64,000 nucleotides of DNA. Origin: Punctularia strigosozonata HHB-11173 SS5 (Eukaryota; Basidiomycota; Agaricomycetes; Corticiales; Punctulariaceae). The notes under the pieces were generated by a model. The model was given only the letters and a program-made list of their open reading frames with translations, was not told the origin of the DNA and did no database searches. The DNA lies in NCBI RefSeq assembly GCF_000264995.1, contig NW_006767438.1, forward strand, positions 248,001 through 312,000, given 5' to 3'. Position 1 is the stretch's first letter. Every line of letters begins with the position of its first letter. Position numbers and translations under genes: made by a program. This document shows positions 1-12,580 of the stretch, piece by piece.

Positions 1-1101
1 TCTGAAGCGCAGACTTGACGGTGTCGGCGGGGAAGAGCGCAATGTTGTATGCTGCGCCTGCGAACGCTCCCGAGATCGCACTTTCGTACGCGAGCGGCTC
101 CGCTTCACGTCCTTTGCCTGATGATCAATGATTGGAAATGAGAAAATTGATTGGTGATGGGCAGGTGCTACCTTTTGTTAATGTACCAGGGGAAGTTTTG
201 GATAGGCGGTAGGATATCAGTTTGCCGGCGACGAACTCCTTGGTGCAGAACCATGCCGCGCCACCGCCGATCTCGCGCAAGAGCGTGCCCGTATGCCCGA
301 GCCATAAGCCGCGCACACCGTGTTCGCGTATGACACTCATGAGCACGGATATGGGCCCGGGCAATTTCGCAATCGTGCTACTGTTCACGGGCATGGAAGC
401 GGACAATGGCAAGCCCGCCACCGCCGCCACTGCCGAGGGAGCGACGTGGGGCGAGGCGGCGAGCATCTGAACTTGCATCTTACACTTTACTAGCTCGATC
501 GGAGTCCTACGGAGTGTTTCTGGTTGTTAGTGGCAACGAAGGAAAGTAACAGTGTCACCAACAGCACAGTCGCGGTTATGCCGCCCGCGCCCGCGGCTGC
601 GAGCGCTATTTGCGGGAGGGTCGTGGGCGCATCGGTGGTCTGACCGGAGATGCGGCGGATCAAGCTCTGCAATTCGTTATAGGAGAGGAAGAGCGTGGCG
701 TTCTCGGCCATGGCGCCAACTATAGGAGCTGGTAATCCCTGCGCAGAAAAAGCCCGATGAGAACAGGTTCACCAGTTGAGGGTACAGATGAAAGTGTACC
801 CTGTAGAGCCCTCGGATGCCTTCCTTTCTCCACGTTTGCCTTAGGCAGTCGATGGGACCATTGAACCGCGCGGTCGGGTCGAGTACCTGGGCTTGCAACC
901 GGACCTTGGTCAGGTCGAACGGGTGTTCGAAGACTTTTGACACCATGCCAGCAACCTGCACATCCGTTGTAGGGACGAAAGAAATGCTCATCATAGCGAG
1001 CTCACGCTGCCGTATGTTATGTCCCTCAATGCCCTTGCGGCGCCAGACTGGGACAGTGCCTCTTGGGGGAGCTCGTCGGGGAGATCCGGGGGAGCCTGCA
1101 T
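1..1101 (-). CDS. Mitochondrial ornithine carrier (ORT1/ARG11 type), 3' end beyond window
   Basis: Inner-membrane carrier of the SLC25 family that exchanges ornithine between matrix and cytosol for arginine synthesis. The start at 1101 (MQAPPDLPDELPQ...) gives exon 1 (1006-1101), which splices in phase to exon 2 (800-955) with VAGMVSKVFEHPFDLTKVR, the first carrier signature (PxD..KxRLQ) in the form typical of ornithine carriers. Later exons carry GAMAENATLFLSYNE, the second signature TPIELVKCKMQVQ and a WLGHTGTLLREIGGGAAWF repeat; the third repeat reads FPADTVKSALQ at the left edge. The intron between ATVL and TPIEL (upstream of 480) seems to use a weak GTTGGT donor. Family identity is firm; ornithine specificity comes from the overall motif match. 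Confidence 0.88.
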
Positions 1102-1423
1102 CGTCGCAGTTCTAGTTTGCGTACCACACACAGGCAGGTGTATGTTCGTGAGGCAAGACGTGAGTGTAAGACGTGGCCTTGCGGTGGAATCGCTATAGCA
1201 TGGCGCGAGCTACGTTGTTTTATGGGACCGGGGAGACGCCGGCGGGCTGTAGGCTATGTCTGGACGTATGTAGCTTCGTCGCCGCGCGGCACAGCCAAAT
1301 ATTTAGTCGACACGGACAATGAGGAGGACAACAAAGATGTCTAGATGGAGTATGTAACCGGGCTTGTGCAGGCATGGTGTGATAGTCTCAAAATTTCCCA
1401 ATCGGTCGACGCGAGCTCCGTCC
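1102..1423. promoter_or_regulatory. Divergent intergenic region, carrier / ribosome recycling factor
   Basis: About 320 bp lie between two oppositely oriented genes for mitochondrial proteins, so both promoters must be here. I see no clear TATA box and no supported reading frame. A shared bidirectional promoter is an inference from orientation only. Confidence 0.5.
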
Positions 1424-2417
1424 ATGTTGTCGCTCTCGTTGTCCGCCCGCGCAGTTCGCGCGTCCTCCCTTCGCGCCGTCCATCCACCATGTTCTACCGC
1501 CTCGCTTGGTCTCATAACCAGAAGATACGCCTCCAAAAAGCCCAAGGGCAAAGGCAAGGGTAAAGAAGAGCCCTCCAAGGCATCGAAGTCGCGTGAAGGG
1601 GGCGGCGACAAGTACATGCGCTCGACCGCGTCTCTCATCCCCGCCTCGCAAAAGGCTGTCTCGGACGCGGCGCAGGCCGAGTATGACAAGTGCAAGGAGC
1701 GGATGGACGCCGCTATCCAATGGTTTCGCAAGGAATGCGCGACGTTAGAGGGTCGCGCGACCGGCCGCGTAACGCCCGCATTGTTGGCGCCCATTCGGGT
1801 GAAGATACCAGGTGTCGGTGAGGGGCTGAAGATGGAAGAAGTGGCCACCGTCGGCGTGAAGGACGGAAGCATGCTTGTGGTCACCTTGTTTGAGGAAGGC
1901 GTGAGTATAATAAACTGCCTGTAGAATAGACGGGAGACGGGAGCTGGAAGGCTGATTGCGTGGCCCTGGCCAGTAGAGCTACAAACACGTCGAAGACGCC
2001 ATCCTCTCAGCTAGACTGCCTGGCATTACCCCACAGAAGTACGATACCCGGACTATACGCATCCCCATACCCAAGTGCGTTCTGTCCGCTCTTTCTCTCT
2101 CTTTCGTTCTCCTGACGCAAGACCTCCGACAGACCTACAGTGGAGGCCCGCGCTGCGCTGTATACTACCGCTGCCACTCAGGCCGAGGACGTGCGCAATC
2201 AGATACGCAAGCATCGCATCACCGCTGTCAAGCACGGCGAGTATGACAAACATTCTGAGGAATTCGAAGCTGTGGGTTCTGATGCTCATGCCCAATGTTG
2301 GTACAAATTACTGAATATCGTGCTCTCCTCATGCAGTTCCAGAAGTTGGCGGATAAATCTATCGAGGAGGTTGACAAGATCCTTGCCAATCTGAAGAAGG
2401 TGACGTCGCCCAAGTAG
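1424..2417 (+). CDS. Mitochondrial ribosome recycling factor
   Basis: Splits post-termination mitochondrial ribosomes together with EF-G. Four exons (1424-1900, 1977-2074, 2133-2271, 2337-2417) join in phase to 264 residues. The N-terminus is Arg/Ser/Ala-rich without acidic residues, as expected for a matrix targeting peptide, followed by a basic KKPKGKGKGK stretch. The RRF core follows: an N-terminal helix (YDKCKERMDAAIQWFRKE), GRVTPALLAPIRV, then the C-terminal helix with RAALYTTAATQAEDVRNQIRKHR and a final KSIEEVDKILANLKK. I chose ATG 1424 over the in-frame upstream ATG at 1364 because it begins the targeting-like segment. Length and fold match fungal mitochondrial RRF; no bacterial-type gene context is expected. 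Confidence 0.9.
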
Positions 2418-3245
2418 CCGGTCGGCCTTCTGGCTAGTTCTTTCGCGACGATTGCACCACTAAGACGCTGGTGAATTCGTACTACTGTATATACTAAGTG
2501 GCAGACCCTACTTCTGTGATGCAACTAATCATATTAATCTCTCAAATCACTACGACTTGTTTGAAGTGAGCGTGGACGCCGAATTGAATGTTCCGAAACT
2601 GACACGCACTCCAGTGTATTCCGGCAGCAGCCGACAACCGACCTTTCTTCATGGGGCGTTACCGTCCACGAACGCGGCGCAAGGTTGGACCTGCCCAGTG
2701 CCCAATGCGTTATTCCAGCGGTAAGCGGCCCAAAATCCTCTTGCACGAACGCGCATATAGCCTTCCCGTTCCATCGTGATGATATTTCGAAGACATTTGC
2801 ACGTCAGTCGGATCGTTCTGGATCTCTCCGGACCGAATGGACGACATTCTCGCTTTTAACCTGATTCTGCTTCCGCGTCCTTCATGCTTTCTGTTCTACC
2901 GCGCAATGTGTGCTAACACGCATCACAGACCAGCGGCTTGGGTCATTACGTCTCCTTGCGCAAGCCTCGCGTTCAGCTCGCGTTGTCGTCCCAGAGCGCG
3001 ATCTTCATTTCGGTCCGGGTCTCCGCAGGCAAAATTCCAGACGCGGTCACGTGAGAGACCATATGACGGCCCAGGGTGACACTGATTGGGCGTGCGGAGG
3101 ACGTATGAGAGAGCTTCGGCTTGACGTCCCAGCGACTTCCCGTTATCTGTTCGCTGGGCATATATTCGCATCGGTCCCCCCAGACTTCCTCTATCCCACC
3201 TGAACTTGATCGTCCCTCCAGAACGATCGACTGCAGACAGCCATC
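2418..3245. other. Intergenic, no supported gene
   Basis: This 0.8 kb stretch separates two + strand genes. Short open frames exist on both strands, but none has splice-consistent extension or a recognisable domain. It should contain the terminator of the recycling-factor gene and the transaldolase promoter. Confidence 0.5.
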
Positions 3246-4608
3246 ATGTCGCATTCGTCCCTGCTCGAAGACATCCGCACAAAGATCACCATCGACGTCG
3301 ACTCGATGGACCCCACGGTCGCAGCTCGCCACAGCCCTGCCGTCGGGGGCAAATTCTGTGACATGACGTCCAATCAGGCGATCGTGTACTCTGAGGCTGC
3401 GAGGCCGGAGCGTGCCGACATCCTCAAGACGGCCGTCGCGAAAGCTAAGGCGAAAGGCGGAAGCGAGGAAGACATCGTGGAGAATGCCTTGGATATCTTG
3501 GTATGTCATCGTGGTGCGGGCTCAATGCAAATGTTGACGCATGAAAACGTATTTCGTAGACCGTTTTGTTTGCCAAGGAAGTCTATCCGTTCCTGACTGG
3601 TCGCGTGCACGCGCAAGCCTCGCCTCCCGCCGCGTACGATACCCCAAAGACAATCGCGCACGCAGAACGACTTGTCGCTCTGTTCGAGGCGGAAGGAATT
3701 CCCAAGTGAGCTATCTTCAGCCCAGTCTCCTGCATTTATCGTGAACGGTGGTGGTTGACGACATGGCTTCGTAGGTCTCGTGTGTGTATCAAGATCCCTG
3801 CTACGCCTGAAAGCATTGTTGCTATGGCCCATCTTGAGAAAGAAGGTATACGCACCCTTGCAACCTGCCTGTTCTCAGTGCAGCAAGCCGTCGCCGCTAG
3901 TCAGGCCGGATGCTTGTACGTGGCGCCGTACTTCAACGGTACGACCTATTTGCACGTAGAGATGACTTGCCTGACACCGTTGATACCGGTAGAATTGAGA
4001 GTTCATTTCGAGCCCTCTGTGTGGAAGTCGTACACGGATACTGCGAAGGAGCACCCGATGAGTCCCGTCATCGGCAACATCGTGAAGACCTTCCGCAGAT
4101 TATCTTCAAAGACTCTTGTCATGCCCGCCAGGTATAAGTCGATTTCCTCGCGAGCCTACAACTGTCGCTAATAGAGGCGATCAGTATTGTGACATCCGCC
4201 GAAGTCGTTGCTCTCGCTTCTCTTCATCCCGATCATCTCACTTTGGCTGGTGGCGTTCTCGATCAACTGGCATCCGAGCCGCCGTCGCAGAATGCAAGCG
4301 AAGCTGCGGATGACCCGAAGCCTCATCACCCGGACCTTGACGCCCCTTCCGCCGTCCCTGTAGACTCGGACACTCCATCGGGTACGCCCAAACTATATTC
4401 AAGTCCGGTACATCATACTGACATGCAATTTCCAGTACTTTCACCTCAGTCCACCGATTTCCTGACCAACGGAGCCGATGCTCTCCGCCAGGCTCTCGCT
4501 GCCGACAGCGAAGCTACTCGGAAGCTCGCAGACGCCCTCAAGATTTTCGGGGAGATGGAAGATAAGACAAGGTTACTCATACGGGACCAGCTTCATACGA
4601 TACATTAG
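3246..4608 (+). CDS. Transaldolase family protein
   Basis: Transfers a dihydroxyacetone unit between sugar phosphates in the non-oxidative pentose phosphate pathway (cytosolic). Six exons (3246-3500, 3560-3705, 3775-3938, 3993-4131, 4185-4381, 4436-4608) join in phase to 357 residues. The Schiff-base lysine sits in VCIKIPATPES (K140), followed by the class motif GIRTLATCLFSVQQAVAASQAG and a C-terminal MPASIVTSAEVVALASL strand. An early DVDSMDP segment matches the strand 1 Asp region. The C-terminal third (residues about 250-300) is Pro/Asp/Ser-rich and longer than in the bacterial enzyme, so this may be the fungal transaldolase-like branch, not the main TAL1. Catalytic Lys and its surroundings are intact. 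Confidence 0.85.
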
Positions 4609-4784
4609 TGGACGTCGCCGCGGATATTACTAGATGAAAGAGTGGTAGCAATGCTGTACTCTATACCGGGTATAATCTCTATCAGGATTGCAGAGCAGAA
4701 TCGAAGGAGGTAAGCATGGAAAACGGAATGATTGGATAAAAGAATGTGCGAAGCATGCCAATCTGTGCCTCCAGCGTAGCTCGA

Positions 4785-7700
4785 TCACTGCAACAGGCGT
4801 CCACGGGTGTCCAGGCCGAATACTACGCGAAAGTCAGTAAGACAAACCGTACATCTATCCATGACTCACAGTTAGCAAGTTCCTTTACAGATAAACCTAT
4901 CCGGAAGGCATGAGTGATGGACTACAAGAAACATGAAGTTTCCTTACGGATTCTCTTCGCGGTGCCTTCGCCCAGAGAGCCATCAGCCAAATTGCGCTTG
5001 CGCTCTTGTAAAGCAAGAATACGATCTTCTACGGTATCTTTGATAACCAGGCGCTGTATGTTAACGTGCCTAGTTTGACCGAGACGATGCACACGATCGA
5101 AAGCCTGCCAGACAACGTTATTAAGAGCAAGAAGCTGAGCAGCGAGAACCCACCTGTGCCTCCACGGCCTCTGACCATCCGAGATCGAGAGAAATGACAC
5201 CTGAGAAACCAGTCGAAACTCAGTCCTGGCACCGATCTAATGGAGACATTACCCACGATTTGCCCTTGTCAGGTTCAGACCCACACCTCCACACTTCAGG
5301 CTCATAAGCATGATCGGGACGTGGTCCTTCGTCATGAATGCGCGAACGGATGCCTCGCGATCCCCGATCTTCATATCTCCCTGGTATCTGCAAGCATTGC
5401 TCATGAGATTATTGAATAGCGTGTGGGTAGAGGGGAACAACAGACTTGACATGCTTGATTCCTTCCTGGTTGAGATAATCGGAAACGAGCGCCAGGCAGG
5501 AAGTCCACTGCGAAACGACCATAGTCTAGAGGATCTCAGCATGAGCAAGTGCACGAGTATGATTGTAGGATCGCAAACCTTTTCCTCGGGGTGTTCCAGT
5601 GCGCATCGTTTGATATTCGCCATCATTGCCTTCAAACCGACTTTAGATGGTGCATCTAGGACATGATGCCGTCAATGCATACCTTCATCTTGGTCGAGGG
5701 CAAGAAGCGACTCATTGTCTTGATCTTTCCATTAGAAGCCATCGACTTCCTGGATCCATGTACGACCTTCGCAATCTCTTCCTCTTCGCTGTCTGAGTCG
5801 TGGATGATGTTGCGAGCCCGAGACTTAGCCCCGCTCTGTCTCCTTGGCGGCCCTGCTCGGAAGTCGCCGTCTTGATCATCGTCGCTGGGCACGATGAAGT
5901 CAGACATGTTATCGTCATCCACATCCATGGGGTCTTCATCGTCTGAAAGATTGAGATCAGCCTCTTCCGGGGCGAAGGCTTCCCGAGTGAAGATCTCCGC
6001 TGAACGTATGGGAGCGCGGCATGAAGGGCCTGTCATTGATGCTCATGAGTCGAAAACGGGAACGAATGGCACAGATCAGACGCACAGGGACGCTCCTCGG
6101 ATCTGTCATTCATGGGATCATCTGCGATGCCTCGCAAAGGGTTGTTCAGCACCTCGGTAACACAGGGACGACAGAAGACATGGCCGCAACCCGTAACCAC
6201 CGCGTCAGATAGAACGTCCATGCAGATAGGGCATTCTTCGTCTTCTAACGTGGCGTCGGCAGATTCTTCTTTTTCGAGGCGTATGCGACGGAGGGCCGCC
6301 TCTTTCAACTTAAATTGGATCCGAGAGACAAAGTTGGCTCCCATGATTGTAGTGGCACGTGCTAACTCTGCGCTGAGATGACTGGTGGCGTTGTCAGAGC
6401 TGACGTATGCCGGGCTAGTCTCCGCGATCAGGCAGGGATGCGAGCAGACTTGGCGAAGTCGTCTGCGAATCTTTTGTCAGAAGCGCTTCAATCCAAATTT
6501 TTGGGACGTACAAGAGCATGACGAGAACTGGCCCCACCATATTGATCAGCAACCCAAAGACAGTTCATTGATTGTGAAAACATGCATACCGTGGGCGTAG
6601 TTCCTGTTAGATGACAGTCAGTGACGCGTCCAGCCCGTATGGGAGTAATACTTACTTCAGCACGGTTCCGGCTTGGAGGTATCTTCAAGGCAATGTGAAT
6701 CGACCATAGCTAGAAGCGTTGAACGTGACATACCTGTTGAACACGGCCTGCGACCGGGATTCTACGAATTTGTAGATGTCTCGTTCTTCCTGCAGAGTGA
6801 CGATGCTTTTAGTGGGACTCCATAACAACATGGGAAACAAGTACCTGCGAAAACTCGAGCCGCTCCAACAGCACCTCTTTCGGAGGAAGCTCTATGAGTC
6901 GTTTTCCGTCCAGCATCGACGTCTTCGTGCCTATGAGACAAGTGCAGATCAGCGGTGACTTCTTACATGACGGTGGCGGACGTACGCCTCAAGAGCGTGG
7001 CTCGGAAAATACCTTGCAGACGAGAAGAAGCCAATGTCGGATTTCTGCAGAATGATCAGTTGGCACGCCATGGGACTCATCATGACGAACCTCTTCTCTA
7101 GAATTGCTACGTGTGAATTGAACTCCGACCAGTCATACCTAAATCAGATCAGTAATGTTGTGTTGAATGCCTGTACGATTGATATTCGTACCATGGTCGG
7201 ATTCTGCAACATGAATCAGCAATGGCAAGAGTCTGACACTTGGCATTCACTCACCTCAAGAACTGTAAATAGCCGAACGCGTCCGCGAGGGTATTGATAA
7301 TCGGGGTCCTAACGAACACCGGTCAGAGACAGAGAACGAAAGAACAGTACCAAGCTTACCCTGTAAGGCACCACCGACGCTCAGCTTGCAAGCTTGTGAC
7401 GGCACGAGAAACCCCTTCATGCAGGGTATTAGTTATTGCGTGTACGACTTTCTTCAAGACTCACGCGTTCGTCGGTTGCGAATTGTCTGAGCCTCATCGA
7501 CAACGATTCGATACCACTGCATGGATGACCGTCAGCGGCGTCAACCCAATGTAGGAAAATGGCCGCAAACCCGCATGCGAACGAGAGGTCCCTCTAGATC
7601 GGTGCAAGTTCAGGGTAGGGCACATGGAAATAGAGGGAAAGCCTCGCACCAGTTTTCTTCGTTTTCCTCTGATCGCGGCAGAAGGAGTCTGATTCAGAAT

Positions 7701-10277
7701 CATCCTCTATGAAATCATTTCTCTTTCTCTTCTTCTCCTTGGCCTTCTGTTCGGCCTCGTAATCTGGCCATTCCAAGGCCATTGTCTGTAAATGTATTGA
7801 GTGCGGGGGTTGCACGGTAAAGAAATAGTTTCAATACCTGACCGGTTGTCAATACAACATCGTATTTTTCTAATTCCCTGACCGTCTTGACTTTCCTCGA
7901 TCCTACAAGCAGAGCTGAGTTTGCTACCACGAGGAAGTCACATCATCGCCATACCGTGATAAATAAGACATTTCATGCCACAGTTCGTCTTCGAGTCTAT
8001 CTCGGCTACCCATTGCTCTAGCAACGCCAGCGGTGCGATGACGAGGGTAGTCTTGCACTTCGGATCCGTGGACCGGTTGATACAGAGAGTCGCAATCCTG
8101 TTTGCAATAGAGCAGTGAAAGTCAGTGGCGAGCTGAAATTTCTGTTGAGGCACTGACATTTGCACAGTCTTTCCAAGACCCATCTCATCCGCTAGAATGC
8201 CGCCTTTGTCTCGTATGCGTTCCCTGACGGTCATCAGCTTATGCGTCTCCAGAACGACTGTTTTACGCACTTCCCAAGCATCCACGCAACACCTAGATGT
8301 ATTTGTGGACATTAGTGCCGTGAAAGCCGCGGCACGAAACAGACCACGTACCAATGATTTGATGTGGCATCAGGCGAATGTTCATGCCCGGTAGCAACTC
8401 GTGCTGGTCATTCAAACCGAGTTTCTTCAATGCCTTGTCTATGCTTTCGTTGCCGTCGAACTGCTCCGCGTTGCCTGCATTCAAGATGAATTGTTCGATC
8501 CTGAAATTAGCGAAGTCCACCGAGTTAAGTCAGGCGGCCATCGATGAAACGTTGGGTAGACCTACGCTGACTCCGAGGAACGGTGGACGGCAAAGGCACT
8601 TGGGCGGAATGCCATCGGTCCTGCGTGCGGGTCATCGAATTCTGAATCGTCAGACCCGATATCCAGCATCCTGACGTCCGACGCGAGTCTGGGAACCGGA
8701 GGAAGCTCCGCACTTAGGCCGAGCCCGGGAAGACGTGGTTTGGCGTCCAAAGCAGCCAACAATTGGGAGCTAGGTTTGTCCTCGTCGGATTTCTTCACGG
8801 CTCCGTTACTGTTGTTCTCGATGCGTGGACCAGCGGAGGACCACAACAAATGTGAGGGAGGTGGTGACTCCTCCTTCTTCACCCGGTTCAGCCCGTACGG
8901 CGTGAAGGCCGGTTGAGCGCCGAGCGCACCTGCCAACGACGAAGTACCGGGCCGCGATCCTGAGGCATACGGCCAGGACGAACGGCCGCTTCCACTTGCA
9001 ACCGCATTGTGACGCGTAATCTCCATCCGGACTGGTTGCTGAAGCGGGCTGGAAGAAGGCGGAGGGGACGACGATCGGAGGGCCGGTTCGATCCGCGGCC
9101 TTTTATGGCTGACGGAACGCGAGGGCGAGGATTGGGCTTCGCGGCGGGCAGTGGACGGTTTGCGCTGCGAGCCGTTGAGGTTGTTGATCGCGAGATCCAA
9201 CTTTGCCAATAGCGATGAACCGCCAGTCGCATGCGCATTATGACTGGCACCGGTTTGCGCGCCTGTTGGCGTCGACGAGGGCTGTGCAAAAACCCGGCCG
9301 GTTGATCCTCTGTGGACCTGCGACTCCTGCGATCCCAGTCCGTAATTCTGATTTCCAGATGCGGAAAACGAAGGGGTACGGCCAGGAAGGCTCGAGCGCG
9401 AGGCAGCTTTAGTCTTGCCCGTGTTCTGAGTTCGGGAGCCTCCCAACGGCTTCACACGTGACGCTGAGTTCGATTTAGGTTCTTCGAAGACTGGCGTCTG
9501 GAATTCGGTGATCAGCATACGCCTCAAGCTATTCATGTTTCATAACTCACGTGTCCTCGCCTCGCCGTCTCGACGCCAGATGGGCGCGATGCGGCACTGT
9601 CCAACGGCGCATGACCCATCCCCGCGGCTCTGACGCGGGCCTGGCGTTCGCGTTGGTGCGTAGGGTGACTGGCAATGTGCACCTTCGGACCTCATCTCAG
9701 ATTGTGCGGTGCAAACTTTCGGGACGGAGCTTACCCTGTATGCGCCGAGGGTTCCGACGCCAGCCGTCGCGCCACCATCTCCGGATTCAAGAGGCGCCAA
9801 CTGGATAGTCGAATTCTCACAGCCTTGTTCAAGGCAAGTGAGGATGCCGGCTGTTGGGATGTTAGCACGGCCGGCTATATGCATGCCTCTAACTAAGATG
9901 GGCGCGCTCACAGCTTACTCCGGGTTGGGTCTCGATTCGGAACTGTCACACGTTGGTCAGCATTCACTTTTCCAGCTAAGATGATCCACGACGCGTACAT
10001 TGATATCATCTGGGCAAGACAGGATGTGCAGCTTCAACTCCTGTAGGTACGCCGGCGGCACCTGCGATAGTCACAAAACAGCATATCAGTATATAGACCA
10101 CTTAGGAGCGCATATACAAGAAGGACGTCAAAGAAGCGCGACGCGGGATGTTGGAGCGCGTGGGGTCTGGGAACAGCCCCTATCTCATGAGAAACTTACT
10201 AGCGTAGTGGGCGAAAGTCCTAATTGAAGCCTAGAAAGAGCAGTCAGCTCGTTCTCTGTGAGTGATTTCCCCGCCAT
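4785..10277 (-). CDS. SNF2-family DNA translocase with internal RING finger (RAD5/RAD16/ULS1 group)
   Basis: Chromatin-bound ATPase and probable E3 ubiquitin ligase. Start ATG at 10277 ([14 protein letters not shown]); N-terminal exons join in phase across 10.2-9.55 kb into a long disordered Ser/Pro region (9.5-8.6 kb). The ATPase core follows: a PHQIIGVAWML segment, Walker [10 protein letters not shown] (about 8170-8195), [13 protein letters not shown], motif II DEAQ (about 7495-7510), [17 protein letters not shown] and [21 protein letters not shown]3HC4 RING ([21 protein letters not shown], about 6150-6240) is inserted before the C-terminal helicase lobe, with an acidic loop after it. The C-lobe has [18 protein letters not shown] and [17 protein letters not shown]. 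Three tiny terminal exons (4948 upward, 4870-4896, 4785-4822) end in [17 protein letters not shown]. More than 20 introns. DEAQ, not DEAH, fits the ULS1-like branch; a SUMO-targeted role is inferred. Confidence 0.88.
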
Positions 10278-12580
10278 CGCTGCAAACGGCGACAGGCGAG
10301 GCAGATGGTGAATCAAGTAGAGACGCGTCGACGCGGTGTGGCGAAGTCAGGAGCGCGTTTTCCCTTCAATGGCGCAGATTTGTCCTTTTTTAAATAGGGC
10401 CAAACAACGCGCCTCCCCTCACGTGCGTCGCGCATGTATCTTCTGTCAGTGCCATACGCGACAAGGCCACGGCGCATTCGGAGCCACTACTGCTTATCAT
10501 ACAGCTCATCCATGGTCGATCGCAATGGTATACACCCCCTTGGCGCACAATGGAATGTCGAAGGTCGCTTCTCGGACGGCTTCCACTCGCAACTGCGCAC
10601 CATCAGAGTGCAATGCTGTGACGACAACCGTTAGTACACATACCACGTTTGTGTGGATGCGAACAGGAGTTGCGAGGTGGCCGCCATCACGATCACCCCA
10701 CCGCAGTTCCGATCCGTATGTGGCGCCTATGAGGCTCCGGATCGGTCTTGTGGCGCGATCCGTACCCAGTCGAGGGGGGAAAGGTGATCAACTTATGGCC
10801 GATACAGGCAGGATCCATCGTCGGATTGAGGTATGTGTATTGCGATCTAGGAAGGGTGCAAACGGGCCGGACGCGGAGACGGAAGATTGGCCTCGTGGTG
10901 GCGCACATGTTCGATGGACGATCGGTCAATGTACGAATGAATATTGGAGTCTCGTGTTCCAAACCGCCGCCGGCTTCGTCATGAGGTTTGCGGCTTACCA
11001 ACCTCGGCCCTGTTCCTTTGGGTATGTGCCAATGGGTCTTACGCCACGCCTCCGTGAGTTAACGCCGCCGACACATATGTGACATGCTTCCTTCTCGGTT
11101 TTAGCAACGCGCGGTGGTTATGGATACCGATGCTAGACTGCAACGAGCGAGACATCGGATGCAATCCAGAAGCGAGAAGTCGTAGCAGCGCTGTGCCTGC
11201 AAAGTTTGACGATGCGAGCATCGAAGAGCATATGTTGTAAAGAATCTGATTTTTATCGATCAGAGGAGGATGTCCGTGCTGCAGAAAGAATGCGACCCAT
11301 TCGGACTGCATTCATATGAACGTGGACCGTTAATTGAAGGTTGTAACCAAACACGTTTGGAAGCTAGTGGAAATGAGTGATCGCGGGACCTCGCAGGTAT
11401 CGGGCGTGATTGTCGGTGTAACATACAGTGGGTGAAACACCAGGCCAAGCAAGGTTGCCCTATTATTAAGCCGACCTTGGGACATATCGTCTATTTCAAG
11501 CAAGCGTTTCATCGACCCGATCGACACGAGGCAACATATATGCCTTGCCCAGGGAACGGCCGCGCCTGCGTCACAGCTCCTGCACGTAAGACGACGTCTC
11601 GTGAAGGGTCCAGAAAGATCGTCCCAACTTCCGTTCGATGCCCGCATTCTATGGCCGTCGGTACCGCCAAAACCGTGGAAAGTACCGGGGCAAGACTGGG
11701 GCGCAATCAGTCGAAGACGCACGTAGATAAAACGGGACCATGGCGCGTAGATCCAAAGATCGTGAAGCAAAATACTTAGCGGGCGTGCCGGACCCCTCGT
11801 TTCGTGCCGACCGTTGATGGCACTTGGCAAGAGAAACAGGGCGTTGGCAACCGCTAGATGGCGTTACGCTCATTTCGCAGCGAGGAAATAAATACTTATG
11901 GGACGCGACGCAGCGCGAGAGTGGAGATTAGCGTGCAGGCGGCGCTTTGTTTATGTCAATCGCGATGGAATAAAAGCAAAGACGCAGAAGGTTCCCAGCC
12001 TTGGGATCAAAAGTTTAAGCAACCGGTCATCAGATGATACGGGGCTGAGAAGGCCGTGCCGATATCTCCTTGTCCCCCGGCGGAAGCAGACGCCCTCGCC
12101 CCTTGCAAGTCCGACGTCACGGCCACCGAACCGTCTTGGACGCTTCAAAAACATCGGCGATGCGGGGTGCGACGAGCTGAGTCCGCGCCATCGCCGCCAT
12201 CGACAACGCGCTTTTCATTCATTTCCGCCGCCCACCTACACGAGTCGACGCGGCCCCGCTAAGTACTGCACGTACACCGCGGTGCTCGAAGCGGGATCTC
12301 CGTCCCTCGCTCTCGACCCCCCCGCGTCTGCCGGCCCATTTCGCTGTTACATTGCAACGGCGACCCAGTCCCCCCTCGGACTCTGTAAATTCGCCCTGGT
12401 GATAGTTTGCCGAGGTTCCGGACGGACGAGCCTTTATACTGCTTGTTCTCTCCGGGCGCACGACTCTCCCGCCAGCGGTGCCTCCACCTGTATAGCTGTT
12501 CGAGCTGTCCCGACGGCGTTAGCCTAGTCACAAAACATACACCACAAGGGACTCGCGACTAACAGTGCCTGTTCGCAACA
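10278..12580. other. 2.3 kb divergent intergenic region
   Basis: Lies between the SNF2 gene (-) and the G-alpha gene (+). Open frames of about 150-250 codons occur here (for example 10336-11082 + and 11898-12527 +), but they show no domain, no conserved motif and no good splice continuation, and composition alone can produce them in GC-rich DNA. Both promoters must lie here. I cannot support a gene. Confidence 0.45.

Noticed and set aside
7594-7930. Lys-rich frame (KEKKRKRND) as a separate gene
   Set aside because: It is an insert within the SNF2 ATPase domain, in phase with flanking exons after splicing.
10336-11082. 248-codon open frame on + strand
   Set aside because: No domain, no hydrophobic core pattern, no splice continuation, and overlapping open frames in other phases; long open frames are expected by chance in GC-rich DNA.
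11898-12527. 209-codon open frame before the G-alpha gene
   Set aside because: Low-complexity Arg/Ser/Pro composition without recognisable motif; likely promoter or 5' UTR sequence of the G-alpha gene.
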